Source: Cycas panzhihuaensis (lineage: Eukaryota; Cycadophyta). Taken from it: 64,000 bases of DNA. The DNA lies in assembly GCA_023213395.1 (NCBI GenBank), contig CM041465.1, positions 91,395,741-91,459,740 on the forward strand. The letters run 5' to 3'. The position numbers and the translations under genes are program-made. Shown piece by piece: positions 22,690 to 33,641 of the stretch (its first letter is position 1; each line of letters begins with the position of its first letter). The notes under the pieces are model-generated. The model searched no databases. It was given only the letters and a program-made list of their open reading frames with translations, and was not told the origin of the DNA.

Positions 22690-23643
22690 TGTTCATTCAA
22701 ATGAATGAGTATATAGTTGCATTAGAGTTTACTATTTACTCTTATGGTTTTATCCATGATAGGGTTTTTACCTATCCTAGAGAAGGGAATGCTTAGGGTT
22801 CCAACTAGATTTCAACACTAATGGAGTGAGATAGCCTTACACCTTAGGCCAAGTTGGGTTTTTTCCATATTCTAAATAGTTTGATTATAGGTTATTATCC
22901 TAACTACATGTGGTTGAGAGATTTGAGCAGATACCATTCATTCTATTAAGAACATTTTCTTTTGTATTTCTTCACCTCTTAGAAATTAAGGTTTATTAGT
23001 ATTAGATGCAGATATCCCTAGACCTCCCATACTCTATGGGTGGGTTATTACTAAGTGAGTGAGTCCTCACTAACTTACCTATGAATAGGTCTATCCCATG
23101 GTCTAATTCCTTTTTTACTTCTTTTCTTATTAGTTTGCTATTATTCTTTGATTAATCTAATACAAAGTGACATTAAGAGGGTAGAATAAATAGAGGTTAG
23201 TTACCCTTGGGGAATAATAGCTCTTAAGATAGGTTTTATATGGATTCATTAATATTTAGGGCATTTATGCCCTAGTGACCCTCCTAGTTCTTAAGACCTT
23301 TCTTGGGTGTTGTTTACTTCTTTTAGGGAGGCTTAATTTAGGTAGATTTTCTTCTTTCTCTCATGCTTTAAGTGTGTGTCTATTTGTTTATTTATTTTAT
23401 TATTCATATTAATTAGATGTTCATCTTAACTTAAACTCTCTTTCTCCTACCTAGCTTTTATATTATCATCTACACACACCATATTCACCTATTCTATGTC
23501 ATCCTTTATCCTTGTACTTAAGTCCATATAGAAACATGAGTATTCATGATAGGAAGTTATTTGACTTTCCTCTATGACCTAAGTCACCTACCCTAGGTCA
23601 AGTGTAAGGTTGCATGAGTTATACTACCCCCTTGTAAGTTACA
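22690..23643 (+). other. Probable 5' LTR/leader of gypsy element F
   Basis: This AT-rich, pyrimidine-biased DNA lacks coding signals and ends ..GTAAGTTACA just before a tRNA-Arg-like primer site. By position it should contain the 5' LTR of F. No 3' copy was found, so its limits are unproven. Confidence 0.4.
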
Positions 23644-23647
23644 TCTC

Positions 23648-23665
23648 TAGTGACCATACTAGGGA
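23648..23665 (+). other. Primer-binding site of element F (tRNA-Arg-like)
   Basis: TAGTGACCATACTAGGGA differs from the element E site by one base. It sits about 150 bp upstream of the gag region, in the correct orientation for F. Confidence 0.6.
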
Positions 23666-23799
23666 CTTTCCAGACAAAGTTAGTGCCACTTTGTTAACTT
23701 TTTTTTTCCCACTTCACTATAAGTCTTTACCCTAGGATAGTCTACTTGTCAAGATATTTTACTATTTATGAATATTACTTGCCCATTCATGTTGAGTCA

Positions 23800-26300
23800 A
23801 GGTGATGAGTATGCACCTTGATCTAGACATTTTCATCCCTTTCCACCTTTATAAGCCACCCTTCATATGCCCTAGTTCTCTTGGAGACTACATGATCTTC
23901 TTCCCCTTAACCCATTTAAGTTTGCCTCATCTAATTCCTAACCCATTTAACCTAGTATTATGGAATAGAAACCACCATCTTATTGGTTTACAAAAACCCT
24001 TCTTATCCTAGTTAAATCATATCCCTCAACTAATGACCCATATGACCCCCAAGTAGCTTTACTTGTTGGGATGGAAAGATCACATATATCTTATGACTTT
24101 AATCCTAATTATTAAAATCCTGTTAAATCCCCATCCTATATTATTAGAGTAGACTGACCTCAAGATGCTCCACCTATCCATGAGTCTCCCACTCATTCTT
24201 ATTCACACAATGAATCCTAAGTGACTATAACCACTACTACTTATGTGGTATACCCCTAACTTATCCCCATACTAAAGAAGTTCTTAAAAACCATCACTAC
24301 ATTAAAAGCATGCTTCTAAGGGGTGTCAATAAGTTCTACTCCTACTCCTACTTCGGTAATCCACCTCTTTAAGAATAATGTTGGCCTAAGATCATCCACA
24401 ACATAATCCTAACTAAGGGCAACTTTGCACATTAACCTACATGCTCTATTCATCGCAAAAGACGCTCCTACTGCCAGTCCTAATGTTTTAGCATTAATTC
24501 TTCTCTCACACTTGTCCCTCTAGTCCAACTAATTATAGGGCTCTATTCATCTGTTACCTAATTAATTATGGCTTGGGTGAATCACACCATATCATAGATA
24601 CCTAATCTTATACCCCAACCTTCTCTAACTTGGGACATCCCTAGTCCTATTCAATTGCATAATCAAGTTGTAGCCCATCCTACCCCCATCCCTTTCATCT
24701 TTCCTAGTTATATGCCCCAATAATGGAGACACATCAAGACTCAGCTATATACCATTTATAACATAGATCATCTCCACCCATGTGGGGTCATCCCTCCATA
24801 AAGATCCTTATATGGGCAAAAACCTACTTCCTTATCCTGCACCTTATAATATCTTTTCTTACCTAGGGTTGCTCATTGGCACCTAACCAAGTCCATCCCC
24901 TTAATATCCTAGTAGAATTTAACCATTAACTAGCATCCCTACCAAGCTAAGTAGTTTAACCCTATCCCACTCCTCTAAACATAGCCATTCCCCAAGGTAT
25001 TCCTATGCAAGGAGTAGTATCTTATCCACATCACCACTGACTTATAGCAAACTCCATCTCAACTGATTTAACCTACCCAATTTATTCAACCACCTCCTAC
25101 TCAAGCATATCTATATAGAATCCCTAAGTATGGAGGACCCATGTCTCATGTAATAATTTTAAACCTAGCTAGGGGTATCCCTAAGGAAACCCCAATTATT
25201 CCTATATCTCACCTTACCAAATCTACCAATAGGGGCATCCTCATAGAGGTAGTATCCAACCCAAACTCTCTTACTAGTCCCAAACTAGGGCTATAAACCC
25301 ACTTCTCTAGTCTTAAATATACTTGTTTATGGACGATTAGATTAGTCTACTATCACTCAAGGTGCTTAGAACTAACCTTTCTGCCACATCCTCCTAAGAT
25401 CCTAAAGTTTAAAGGTGCCTCTAATCAAAACCTAATTGATCATGTCAAGGCCTTCACCTTGGCATGTATTAAATTCTAGCCATATGATTATATTATGATG
25501 AAGATGTTCTTATGATCGCTCCACTATGACACTCTTAAATGGTTCTATTGCCAACCACTCCATTTTATACATACCTTCTAGAAGTTAGTTGACATATTTG
25601 TCAAATATTTTAATGCAACAATACCCTTTAAAAGTAGATTCAAAACTCCCCTCTCTCTAAAGCAATGCCCTGATGAGCTTAATAAAGATTTTCTCAAGTG
25701 TTTCTATGATTTGTTTCTCTCTTCTAAGGCCATGCTTCCTAAGGAGTTTAAGAGGGATATCTTTGTTAACATCCTTTATTTAGAGGTCTATGTAGAAGTT
25801 CTCAAAATGGGTACTACTACCTACAACAATATAGTCACCAAATGACTTACACTAGAATCTATTGAGATCTAGGTAGATATAAAGAAGTTAACTAAACCCA
25901 CCCAATAGTGAGAGGTCCAAAACCCACCTAGAGACCATAATCCATAATCTAGAATATTAGATTCATCCACCTTTATTATCTATTTATTTGAGTGGGCTAT
26001 GTAATATCTCAAACCTCAATTCAAGCTTATCAAAAATTAAAGTCAACCACTAAATGGTCCATGTGACCCTAGGCCAATCCACCAAGTTGTTGATTACCCT
26101 CATCCATAAAAGAATAATAAAGAAGACACTCCATCCATAGAAAAAAAGTGGTGTTATATCCATAAGAGTGGTGGCCGTGATGATACACATTACTAGTCTC
26201 AATATAATAAAGAAGACACTCCATCCATAGAAAAAAAGTGGTGTTCTATCCATAAGAGTGGTGGCCATGATGATACACATTACTAGTCTCAATACTCCAA
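23800..26300 (+). pseudogene. Element F: Tat/Ogre-like gypsy gag
   Basis: The proline-rich N-terminal region (about 23,800-25,370) is followed by a capsid core at 25,380-25,900. The core reads PPKILKFKGASNQNLIDHVKAF, then TLACIKF, LKWFYCQPLHF, KLVDIFVKYFNATIPF, LSLKQCPDEL and YNNIVTK*LTLESIEI, which match the block order of plant gypsy gag. A zinc-knuckle-like WCYIHKSGGRDDTHY follows and is present twice because of a 90-bp tandem duplication. Multiple stops, mostly at expected Q and W positions, make it a pseudogene. It shares its plan with the element E gag. Confidence 0.8.
26114..26293 (+). repeat. 90-bp tandem duplication of the gag zinc knuckle
   Basis: 26,114-26,203 and 26,204-26,293 differ at about two bases. 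The unit is 30 codons and duplicates the WC.IHKSGG..DDTHY knuckle in frame. Confidence 0.95.
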
Positions 26301-27469
26301 GCTAGCTCCAACATGATTCCCTCTTATCCAACTGACTTTGAGGACTTATTTAGAGAAGCCATTCATAAAGACCGTTTCCCTACCCATGGTGATCCCAAGC
26401 CTTATGGCTAAATTAGATAAGGGTTATTTACTTTGCCCTTTAGGGTAAATTAAAATTCATCCATAAAGAGTAAGTTTGCATGGTACAACGGTGGGATTGG
26501 GATCATTGTGAGCCTTGAATAGTTGTGCAAGTTATCTTTGGGAAGGAAGAAAGACTTGACCTTTTATTTCTAAAGAAATAGCTAAGGTTTAATGAGACAT
26601 GACCACTCCATAATTAGGCATGATATATTTCACAACCATAGGGGTTGGCAACTATATCTATATGGGTGTATTTAGTAACCTTAAATCTGATAAATAGGAA
26701 CCACAAGTGTGTAGAGTATGCATGATTAGGAGAGCCCAAAAGTATTATGACCTTGTTATTATGTAGCTTTCCTCACCCCAGACTTTCCCCCATATATGAT
26801 TTAGATTTTAACTCTTTATTCTAATTTGATAAATTAGTGATTTATGATACATTACCAAATTCACCATGATAGGCTGTTACATTGTGTTTGCCCCAAATCC
26901 ATTTCTCTATAGATTTTTTCTTTGTGAATGTTAGGTGCATGCATCATTATGATTTGTTAGAGGTCTCTTCTAAGCCTTTATATTGGGCATCTAATAATAT
27001 ACACAACCCCTTTCCTTGGCCTCAAAAAAATCAAGGTCATTAAGGGAATAAATTATTTTGATAATGATAAATCCCTCCTTGAACATCTAGTTAGAGTTAC
27101 ACTAATCATCACCCAAACCATCATAAGCTAGGATTGTCAAAATACCTCATCATAGGCTCTTCTCTAGTTGATCCTCACTTGAAGAAAGCTAGTTAAAACC
27201 CATCCATTGAGTAGGCCCCTCCTTAGTTTAAAGAGTAAGCTATTTTGTTATTAGGAAAGACCATTAACATCCTAATTGCTCTAGGGAAAGCCATTATAGT
27301 AGGGGAAAATACACCCTTGAGGAGGTTTGCTAATACACAAAGCTCTTTCAAGACATCTAGAGTGTTTTTTCTTAGGACTATATTGATATAAGGGGTATTA
27401 ATCTTGATATTGTCATGTATAACCTCACAAAACTTTTAGTAGCTAAGTGTAAATCTAATTAGAAAAAAG
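26301..27469 (+). other. Element F: presumed protease/linker region
   Basis: This lies between gag and RT, where the protease of a Tat-type element belongs. No DSG/DTG motif survived that I could identify, and stops are dense in all frames. Confidence 0.4.
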
Positions 27470-28760
27470 TAATATCCCATCCACTCTAAACCTTTAGTAG
27501 CTATAAAAATGGAAGTTAAAAATCTATTCAATATTAGCCTGATTAAGTCTATCGATTATCCAAACTAGGCATCTGACATAATCCCAGTAGCTAAAAAGAA
27601 TAGAGTAGTGTATATTTGCATTGATTTTTATGACATCAATAATGTCTACCCTAAAGACACCTTTCCTTTGTTATACATCAACCAAATCATTAATAAAATA
27701 ATAAGGTCTAAACGTATGTCCCTAATGGATGGTTTCTGTAACTATAATTAAATATAAATCTCACCTAAAGACCATTGTAAGATAATGTTTACCATGACAT
27801 AAGGTACTTTAACCTATAAGATAATACTCTTTGGCCTTTAAAATGTTAGTGTAACATACTAACATATCATGCATTTCATCTTTCATAACCTTATCAATAA
27901 GATCATTCAGGTCTACATGGACAACTTGTTAGGAGTTTCCTATAAGAAAGCTAACCACCTAATAGATCTTAGAAAGATTTTTCTTATTTGTTACAAATAT
28001 CACATCAACCTAAACCCACTTAAATGTGTCTTTATTGTCATTGTTGGCAAGTTGTTGGGGTTTATCATCTCAAAAGAAGGTATCAAAGTCCACCCTATGA
28101 AGGTGAAGGCTATCTTAAAGATGCCTCCTCTCAAGACCCAAACTTAGATCAAATCTTTCCTTGGGAGACTTGAATTCCTCAGGCTCTTCTTGTTGAACTT
28201 TACCTTGAATATAAAGTCATTTATAAACTTCCTCAAAAGGATGGTCTCATTTGCCTAAACATAATTTGTCCAAGCCTCCTTTAATGAGCTTAAACATAGT
28301 CTTATGTTAAGCCAAACCTTGGCATCATTATGATTTAATAAGTAATTTATTCTCTACATATCTTCCATGGAGAAATCTCTTAGGACCATGTTGGCCTAAG
28401 AGAATGATTTAGTGATTGAACATGCAATTTAATTTATTAGTCACACTCTTATGCCAATAGAACTCAATTATACACCAATAAAAAAGGAGTATTTGTCTTT
28501 TATTTTTCCATTTAGAAGACTTATCACTACTTATTTAGAAACATAACCTATATGATCATTTAATTAGTCTTTTATACTTGTTATTAATCAAGTCTAAATT
28601 CATGGGATGAGTAGGTAAGTGGTCAATCTTGTTATAAGAATATGACCTCCAAATGGTCAATTATAAGTCCAAAAAAGGGATCGTCATTGTTGATGAACTT
28701 ACTCATGCACCCCACAGGAGTACCACTAATACACTGGTTAAATGATTCACTCTTAGATGA
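27470..28760 (+). pseudogene. Element F: reverse transcriptase and RNase H
   Basis: Ty3/gypsy RT of the Tat/Ogre type. Blocks in order: SLIKSIDYPN, IIPVAKKNRVVYICIDFYDINN, YPKDTFPLLYINQI, MSLMDGFCNYN, IMFTMT*GTLTYKIILFGL, the catalytic region VYMDNLL (27,911-27,931; family Y-x-D-D, here D-N), LNPLKCVFIVIVGKLLGF, IKVHPMKVKAILKMPP and SFLGRLEFLR. RNase H follows (ASFNELKHSL.., LYISSMEKSLRTMLA, then LNYTPIKKEYLS). The GKLLGFI..EGI..HP.KVKAI signature supports the Tat lineage. One 92-codon open stretch survives (27,869-28,147). The changed active site and the stops mean it is inactive. Confidence 0.88.
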
Positions 28761-28859
28761 ACCAATTTTGGCCATAATCATGATTAAAGACAAGCGGTAT
28801 AGGGATATTATTTAGTAATTAACCCACCAAGTTTACCCAGATGATGCTACTCATAAGAA

Positions 28860-30037
28860 AACATAATACATGAAGGACATAACTTGCCAATACTTCCTAA
28901 TTAATGACATGTTATATAAAAGATCCTTTAAAGGAGTCCTTCTTCAGTCCTTAATCCTAATGATATCCACAAAATCCTTTATTAATGTCATAATGGAATA
29001 TGTCGGGGGGAGTTCAGATGATAGTACATGGCTTAGTGAATACTTAAGATGGGTTACTCCTACCCTATGCTCTTTAAAGATGCCTATGCCTATATCCAAA
29101 AGTGTAAAAAGTACCAAATTCATGTAAATGTCATTAGTAAGCTTTCAGAAGCCTTATATATAACCATACTACCCTAGCCATTCTCCTAGTAGAGGTTAGA
29201 TTTAATCAAGGCAATCATGCCCCAATCCTTGTTGTAACATAAATTCATCTTAACTATAATGGAGTACTTAAAGAAATGAGTTGAGGGAATCATTTGTCCT
29301 TTACCATTAGGAAGGTAATTATAACCTTTATCTTCCAATACATTATTTACTGATTCAAAGTTCTAGATGTCCTCATCATAGATAACAAAACTTTATTCTA
29401 TAATAAATAGATCAATGAACTTCGCAATAAATTTTACATCACTCATAGGACCATATCTCCCTACTATCCCTAGGTTAATAGCCAAATTGATGCCTTCAAC
29501 AAAACCCTATCTTCAATCGTCAAAAGGATGGTATTAAATTCTCAACAAGAATGTCACACCTAGCTCTACCCTATACTCTGGGCTTACCACATATCTATTC
29601 AAATCACTATAGGTATGATGCTATTCTCTCTTGTATATGGATTAGAAATAGTCCTCCCACTTAAGTTAGAATTCCATTCACTAAGAGTCTTACTAAACGG
29701 GTATACAAATAAGAAGTGGTATCAGTAGGCTCACATGTTAGACATAGAAGCCATGGATGAAACTCATCTTATAACATACCAATAGAACCTCGCCTCTAAA
29801 GCCAAGGTAAAAATCACACATGACAAGCAAGTGTACCATATAAAGTTCACCCTTAGGGATGAGGTCCTCAAACTAGAGTTTTTATATAATCAATTGACCA
29901 AATTTACACCTAAATGGATAGAGCCCTTCATCATGCTTGAGTACCTTTCTAATAGTACATACAAGATTACCATGTTAAAACTGCTCAAATTTGAGAAATA
30001 TATCAATAAGCAATTTTTCAAGAAATATTTCATTTAA
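28860..30037 (+). pseudogene. Element F: integrase
   Basis: Gypsy integrase remnant. The head reads CQYFLINDMLYKRSFKGVLL and a degenerate HHCC region. The core is recognisable as DVLIIDNKTLFYN.*INELRNK, SPYYP*VNSQIDAFNKTLSSI and LWAYHISIQITIGMMLFSLVYG (family WAYRTS..T.TG.TPF.LVYG). Then come IEAMDETHL, a tail with FTPKWIEPFIMLEYLS, and a weak C-terminus. The block order and the AMDE segment fit Tat-type integrase. Stops and frameshifts are throughout; a 68-codon tail (29,831-30,037) is open. Confidence 0.85.
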
Positions 30038-30377
30038 CTCCTTGTCACTATGATGCTCCAAAATGAGCCTAAATTATTAATCCAAAAGAGCCTAAACTAT
30101 TACTCCAAAATAAGCCTAAACTAATATAGCTCTGAAATGAAGGTAAACTATCGACATTTTTTTATGAGAATAATCAAGTTGATGCTTTGAAATGATCCTA
30201 AACTTCCCCTCCCCTTGGTCATATACTAGGGGGTATAACACTTCCCTATGAGTATAAACTAACCCTAAACTTTAAGAAAGAGCATAAACTATGCTTCCTC
30301 TCCAAGTCATATGCTTGGGGACATCTCACTCTGTGATGAGTATAAACTTCTTATGCTCTACCACAAGTGTAAAACAT

Positions 30378-30399
30378 CACACACACACACACACATTAT
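30378..30399. repeat. (CA)n microsatellite
   Basis: An uninterrupted CA dinucleotide run in the 3' region of F. Confidence 0.9.
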
Positions 30400-30694
30400 T
30401 TATAAGAAATCAAAAAATGTATAAACAATAAAAATATTTAAAAATATACATTTTGAAAAGAGGATAAACCACTTCCAATTCAATATCACCCATATGAGAT
30501 ACATATGGTGTTGTATGATCATGTAAGACTACTGCTACCAAAATTAATGGCATAAGCTATGATTATTTTTTTAATAACAATTCATATGATGACAATCAAG
30601 CATATGCATGTTACAAACCATAAAGTAAATGACAACTAATATATCACATTGATATATATCATAAAACCAAGGATCTCATGTTTGGCATCCTATC

Positions 30695-30695
30695 A

Positions 30696-30722
<27 letters not shown>
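30695..30722. repeat. (AT)n microsatellite
   Basis: An uninterrupted AT dinucleotide run in the 3' region of F. Confidence 0.9.
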
Positions 30723-30726
<4 letters not shown>

Positions 30727-31809
30727 ACAAAAATGTCATGTGGGTACAACATAATGTTGAGAGAGCCTATGCTTCTATGAGAGTGTATAACATGCCCAAA
30801 TGAGGTATAAAACTCACATCCTAAAGCCTCACTAAGTGGTTTTACCTTTTCTAAAAATATAATATAGCATGGTACAACAATATCCCCTCACTCTCTCATG
30901 GATCCCCCCTAGTTGAGGGATTTACCATCATGTCCCCATGGGCTTTGTGATCATTGGTGGTATTATGTACCATCTTAGCTACCTCAATCTTAAACTTTGT
31001 TATCTCCATGATGCATTGACTCCATCCATGTATGGCTTATGTGTCCTAATATCCCAACCATTAACTCCATCATTTGTTGTTATGTTGTAAGGACGTAATC
31101 CCTCTCCTTTATCATGCCTTCTTCCTTTGTCTCTAAGATCAATATATAAGTCTCTACCCCAATCACTATAGCTAAATAGGGATACTAGCTAAGCCCCTAA
31201 TATCAATGCTTAGCCCTAAATCTAGGCAAGATTGGCTCTATCAGTTGCCCACATCTATACTACCCTTAAAAAGGGAATAAGGGTATTTATATAAGAGTGG
31301 GCTAGTATTGGGGGACCTGTATCCACCATTAGGGACTTCCCCTCCTCATAAGCCCCTAGCACCATGGAATTTATCATCTGTCAAATGAAGTTAGAAGTTA
31401 GTAGATCAATATCTGTAACCACTAGCATGAAAATCTAATCTATAATATTATATATAGTAAATAATAGTTGGAACCCAAAGTTAAAGGCTATAAATCTAAA
31501 GTGATCAAAGTAACAAAAGAGAAAGTAATTAGATATCTTACCCTCAAAGTTAATGTTGCCCTTACAGCTAGACCCTTCCCAAACCTTTAAACCTAGGCTT
31601 ATTATTAGCATCTCAAAGGCCCCTTATTAATGTTATTATTATGGTGGTAGCTCTTAGGCATCCTCATACTTGCTAGTGATTTATCCCCTAAGTGAGACTC
31701 CACCCTTACCCATCTCTCCTCCTCCACCTACTCTAGGTTCTCTCTTGTCCCTACCACCTCCATCCCTACTACCATCATAATCTTTACCATCCCCTCTAAC
31801 TATGATAAT

Positions 31810-32161
31810 TATTGGGATTAACCCTAATGTATTTAAAGAACCGTGCACCTAGGGCCCCTCAAAGCCACCTTTGAGGCCCTTAGGACACCTAGGGCCTCCC
31901 AATAGTTGCCAAAGGGACCTATAGTTGATGAAACATTATTAAGATATGTGCATTATTTATTAAATGTTATTTTTAATATTGTTTGAATATTTTGTCGCCT
32001 AATGTGCAAGTCAGGTGATGGTGCATTTCGCCTCCCTAAAAATCTATCTAAGGGGTGGGAATACCTCCCTGGTGTTTTTCAACATAGTCATCTTTGGAAA
32101 TCATTTGTTAACTAAAAATATGCTCAGTATAATATCCCGATCTTCTCCTCTACAACCATCA
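31810..32161 (+). repeat. 5' LTR of element G
   Basis: It runs from TATTGGGATTAACCC (TG changed to TA) to CTACAACCATCA. It matches 47,447-47,798 along its full 352 bp, including cctagggcccctcaaagcca and tatgctcagt. Confidence 0.96.
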
Positions 32162-32163
32162 TT

Positions 32164-32175
32164 TGGTATTAGAGC
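32164..32175 (+). other. Primer-binding site of element G
   Basis: TGGTATTAGAGC, the initiator-Met site with one C-to-T change, two bases after the LTR. Confidence 0.88.
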
Positions 32176-32383
32176 ATAGGTTGATATTCATTTTGCTGAT
32201 CTAACTCTTCATCTGCTTGACGAAAGTATAGTATATGACTACTTGTTGGATTCTTGGCAAGCCCATCTATCTATGGAGAAATCAATTTGAAGTTTCGCTA
32301 TCCATGAAAGGAGATCTCATTCTATGAAGTCAATCTTCTACAAACTGGTTACAATTGCATTACTAGGTTCTTCATGTTTTATG

Positions 32384-32384
<1 letters not shown>

Positions 32385-32429
<45 letters not shown>
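32385..32429. repeat. (TA)n microsatellite
   Basis: A TA run of about 45 bp in the leader of G. Confidence 0.92.
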
Positions 32430-32431
<2 letters not shown>

Positions 32432-32702
32432 GATGTACTTTCTCCAGTATATTTAAAAAATTTGGTTCTATTTGTGGCTTTGTTTCTTTTGTAATATACC
32501 TATTATGTGAAGAAACCTTGATTTCCATTTAGCCATCTTGTTTCAAGTGGTTTTGGAGATCATCTGTGCCTTTGTTTCTATTCAAGATCTGTGTGGTTGT
32601 TAAAGCTCCATCTCTACTCTCATCACTTTAACATTTTAGCATTCATAAGGCTGATTTTTATATACATTGTTCTTTTACATCTATATTACCTACCATTTAT
32701 TT

Positions 32703-32935
32703 GCCAAACTTTAACCACAATATGTCTTCGAGAGAGAGTACACAAGCACCATTGTCCAAAGGCATGTCTCTCCCTCTTACTTCTTTTCTAGACATGGTTA
32801 AGATACTCCATGGTCACATCCATATCCAAAATAATAACCACGAAGGATATTCTAATACAGTGAGTTTTCCCTTCTTCACTACATTATGATCCACTTGAAC
32901 CAAAACAACCTTGTCTTTAAGATCTACATCTTGAA
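32703..32935 (-). pseudogene. Phosphoglycerate kinase-like fragment captured in element G
   Basis: On the minus strand, the clearest part (32,866-32,932) reads DVDLKDKVVLVQVDHNVVKKG. It resembles the N-terminal strand of phosphoglycerate kinases (..LKGKRVLVRVD.NV..). The same frame continues to about 32,703 with one TGA and a weaker ILTMS...VRGRDM that could correspond to the ILMTH.GRPRDK segment. Phosphoglycerate kinase transfers phosphate between 1,3-bisphosphoglycerate and ADP in glycolysis and the Calvin cycle. The piece is antisense to G and only a few hundred bases from an antisense PP1 fragment. The identification rests on one good block, so another nucleotide-binding protein is possible. 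Confidence 0.45.
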
Positions 32936-33255
32936 GCAAGGGCAATCTGGGATCGACGTCTACGGAGTCTCTTCCATCATCCACATGATATCCCACTCAC
33001 ATCCCACTTTCAGGGTTATATGACACCATCTTTAATATTTAGTCTTAAATTTTCTAAATATCTATGGTGATTTGCCTATAAGATTCTAATTGTTAACATA
33101 GTCTACCTTCACAACACAGCATATATATATGTAATTCTTCTCCTTCTCCATGCGTTCTTGGTCTGGAGGCTGGAATAATAATTTTCAGATTATAAATTTA
33201 TAGTCCTTCAAAGGGACTCGACTTCTCCATTGTCAACGTTCTTCGTCAGTTTTTC

Positions 33256-33545
33256 TCATGACTGCTCTTGAACATCTTTACTAAGGTCCAACCAAAGAAT
33301 ATCACATAACAACCCTGTATCTGGAATATCCATTGGACAAGGTATATTCTTGATCTGATCCAAGCTGCTTAGCTCAAGGGAAAGACCCCCATGCATGCAT
33401 AATATCTTCTCATCTATGAGAGCAACCATTAGTAAATAGTTGAAACAGTCAGAAAAAATTCTCCATAACTTAATGTTGGATATGTGCTTATGTTCATCAC
33501 AGAAGCCATATATATGATTGATCGAGGCTTACCTCACCAATCAGG
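33256..33545 (-). pseudogene. Protein phosphatase 1 catalytic-subunit fragment captured in element G
   Basis: The minus strand is open from 33,528 to a TGA at 33,256. It gives [65 protein letters not shown] and [18 protein letters not shown]. These are the central blocks of the PPP-family Ser/Thr phosphatase PP1 (family form ASINRIYGFYDECKRR..LW..F.DCFN.LP and CMHGGLSPEL). The histidine in HGG is a metal ligand of the active site. About 86 residues of a roughly 310-residue enzyme are present. The GDxHG and GDxVDRG blocks are missing, homology fades just upstream where GNHEC should be, and it ends after DVQ. The upstream side has an acceptor-like gcacag. It lies antisense in the leader of copia element G, so it is a captured fragment and not a gene. 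Confidence 0.88.
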
Positions 33546-33590
33546 TCATCTGTGCTGCCAACCTTCTTTTTTTTCCCTTTTATTTTTTCT

Positions 33591-33641
<51 letters not shown>
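33591..33641. repeat. (TA)n microsatellite
   Basis: A TA run of about 50 bp with one ACA break. The two overlapping plus-strand open frames reading YIYIYI here are artefacts of it. Confidence 0.92.

Larger units (their letters stand above)
30038..31804 (+). other. Element F: 3' non-coding region with repeats
   Basis: After integrase come three imperfect copies of a roughly 25-bp unit built on gagcctaaactattactcc (30,065-30,135). Two paired phrases, cttggtcatatactaggggg and caagtcatatgcttgggga (30,210-30,330), follow; these are purine-rich motifs common at Tat/Athila 3' ends. At 31,100-31,600 the minus strand has an intron-like gtaagatatc..ttgacag followed by a short frame with MINSMVLGAYEEGKS. 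Tat elements can carry an antisense ORF here, but I do not recognise the protein. Element G is inserted at 31,809. Confidence 0.5.
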
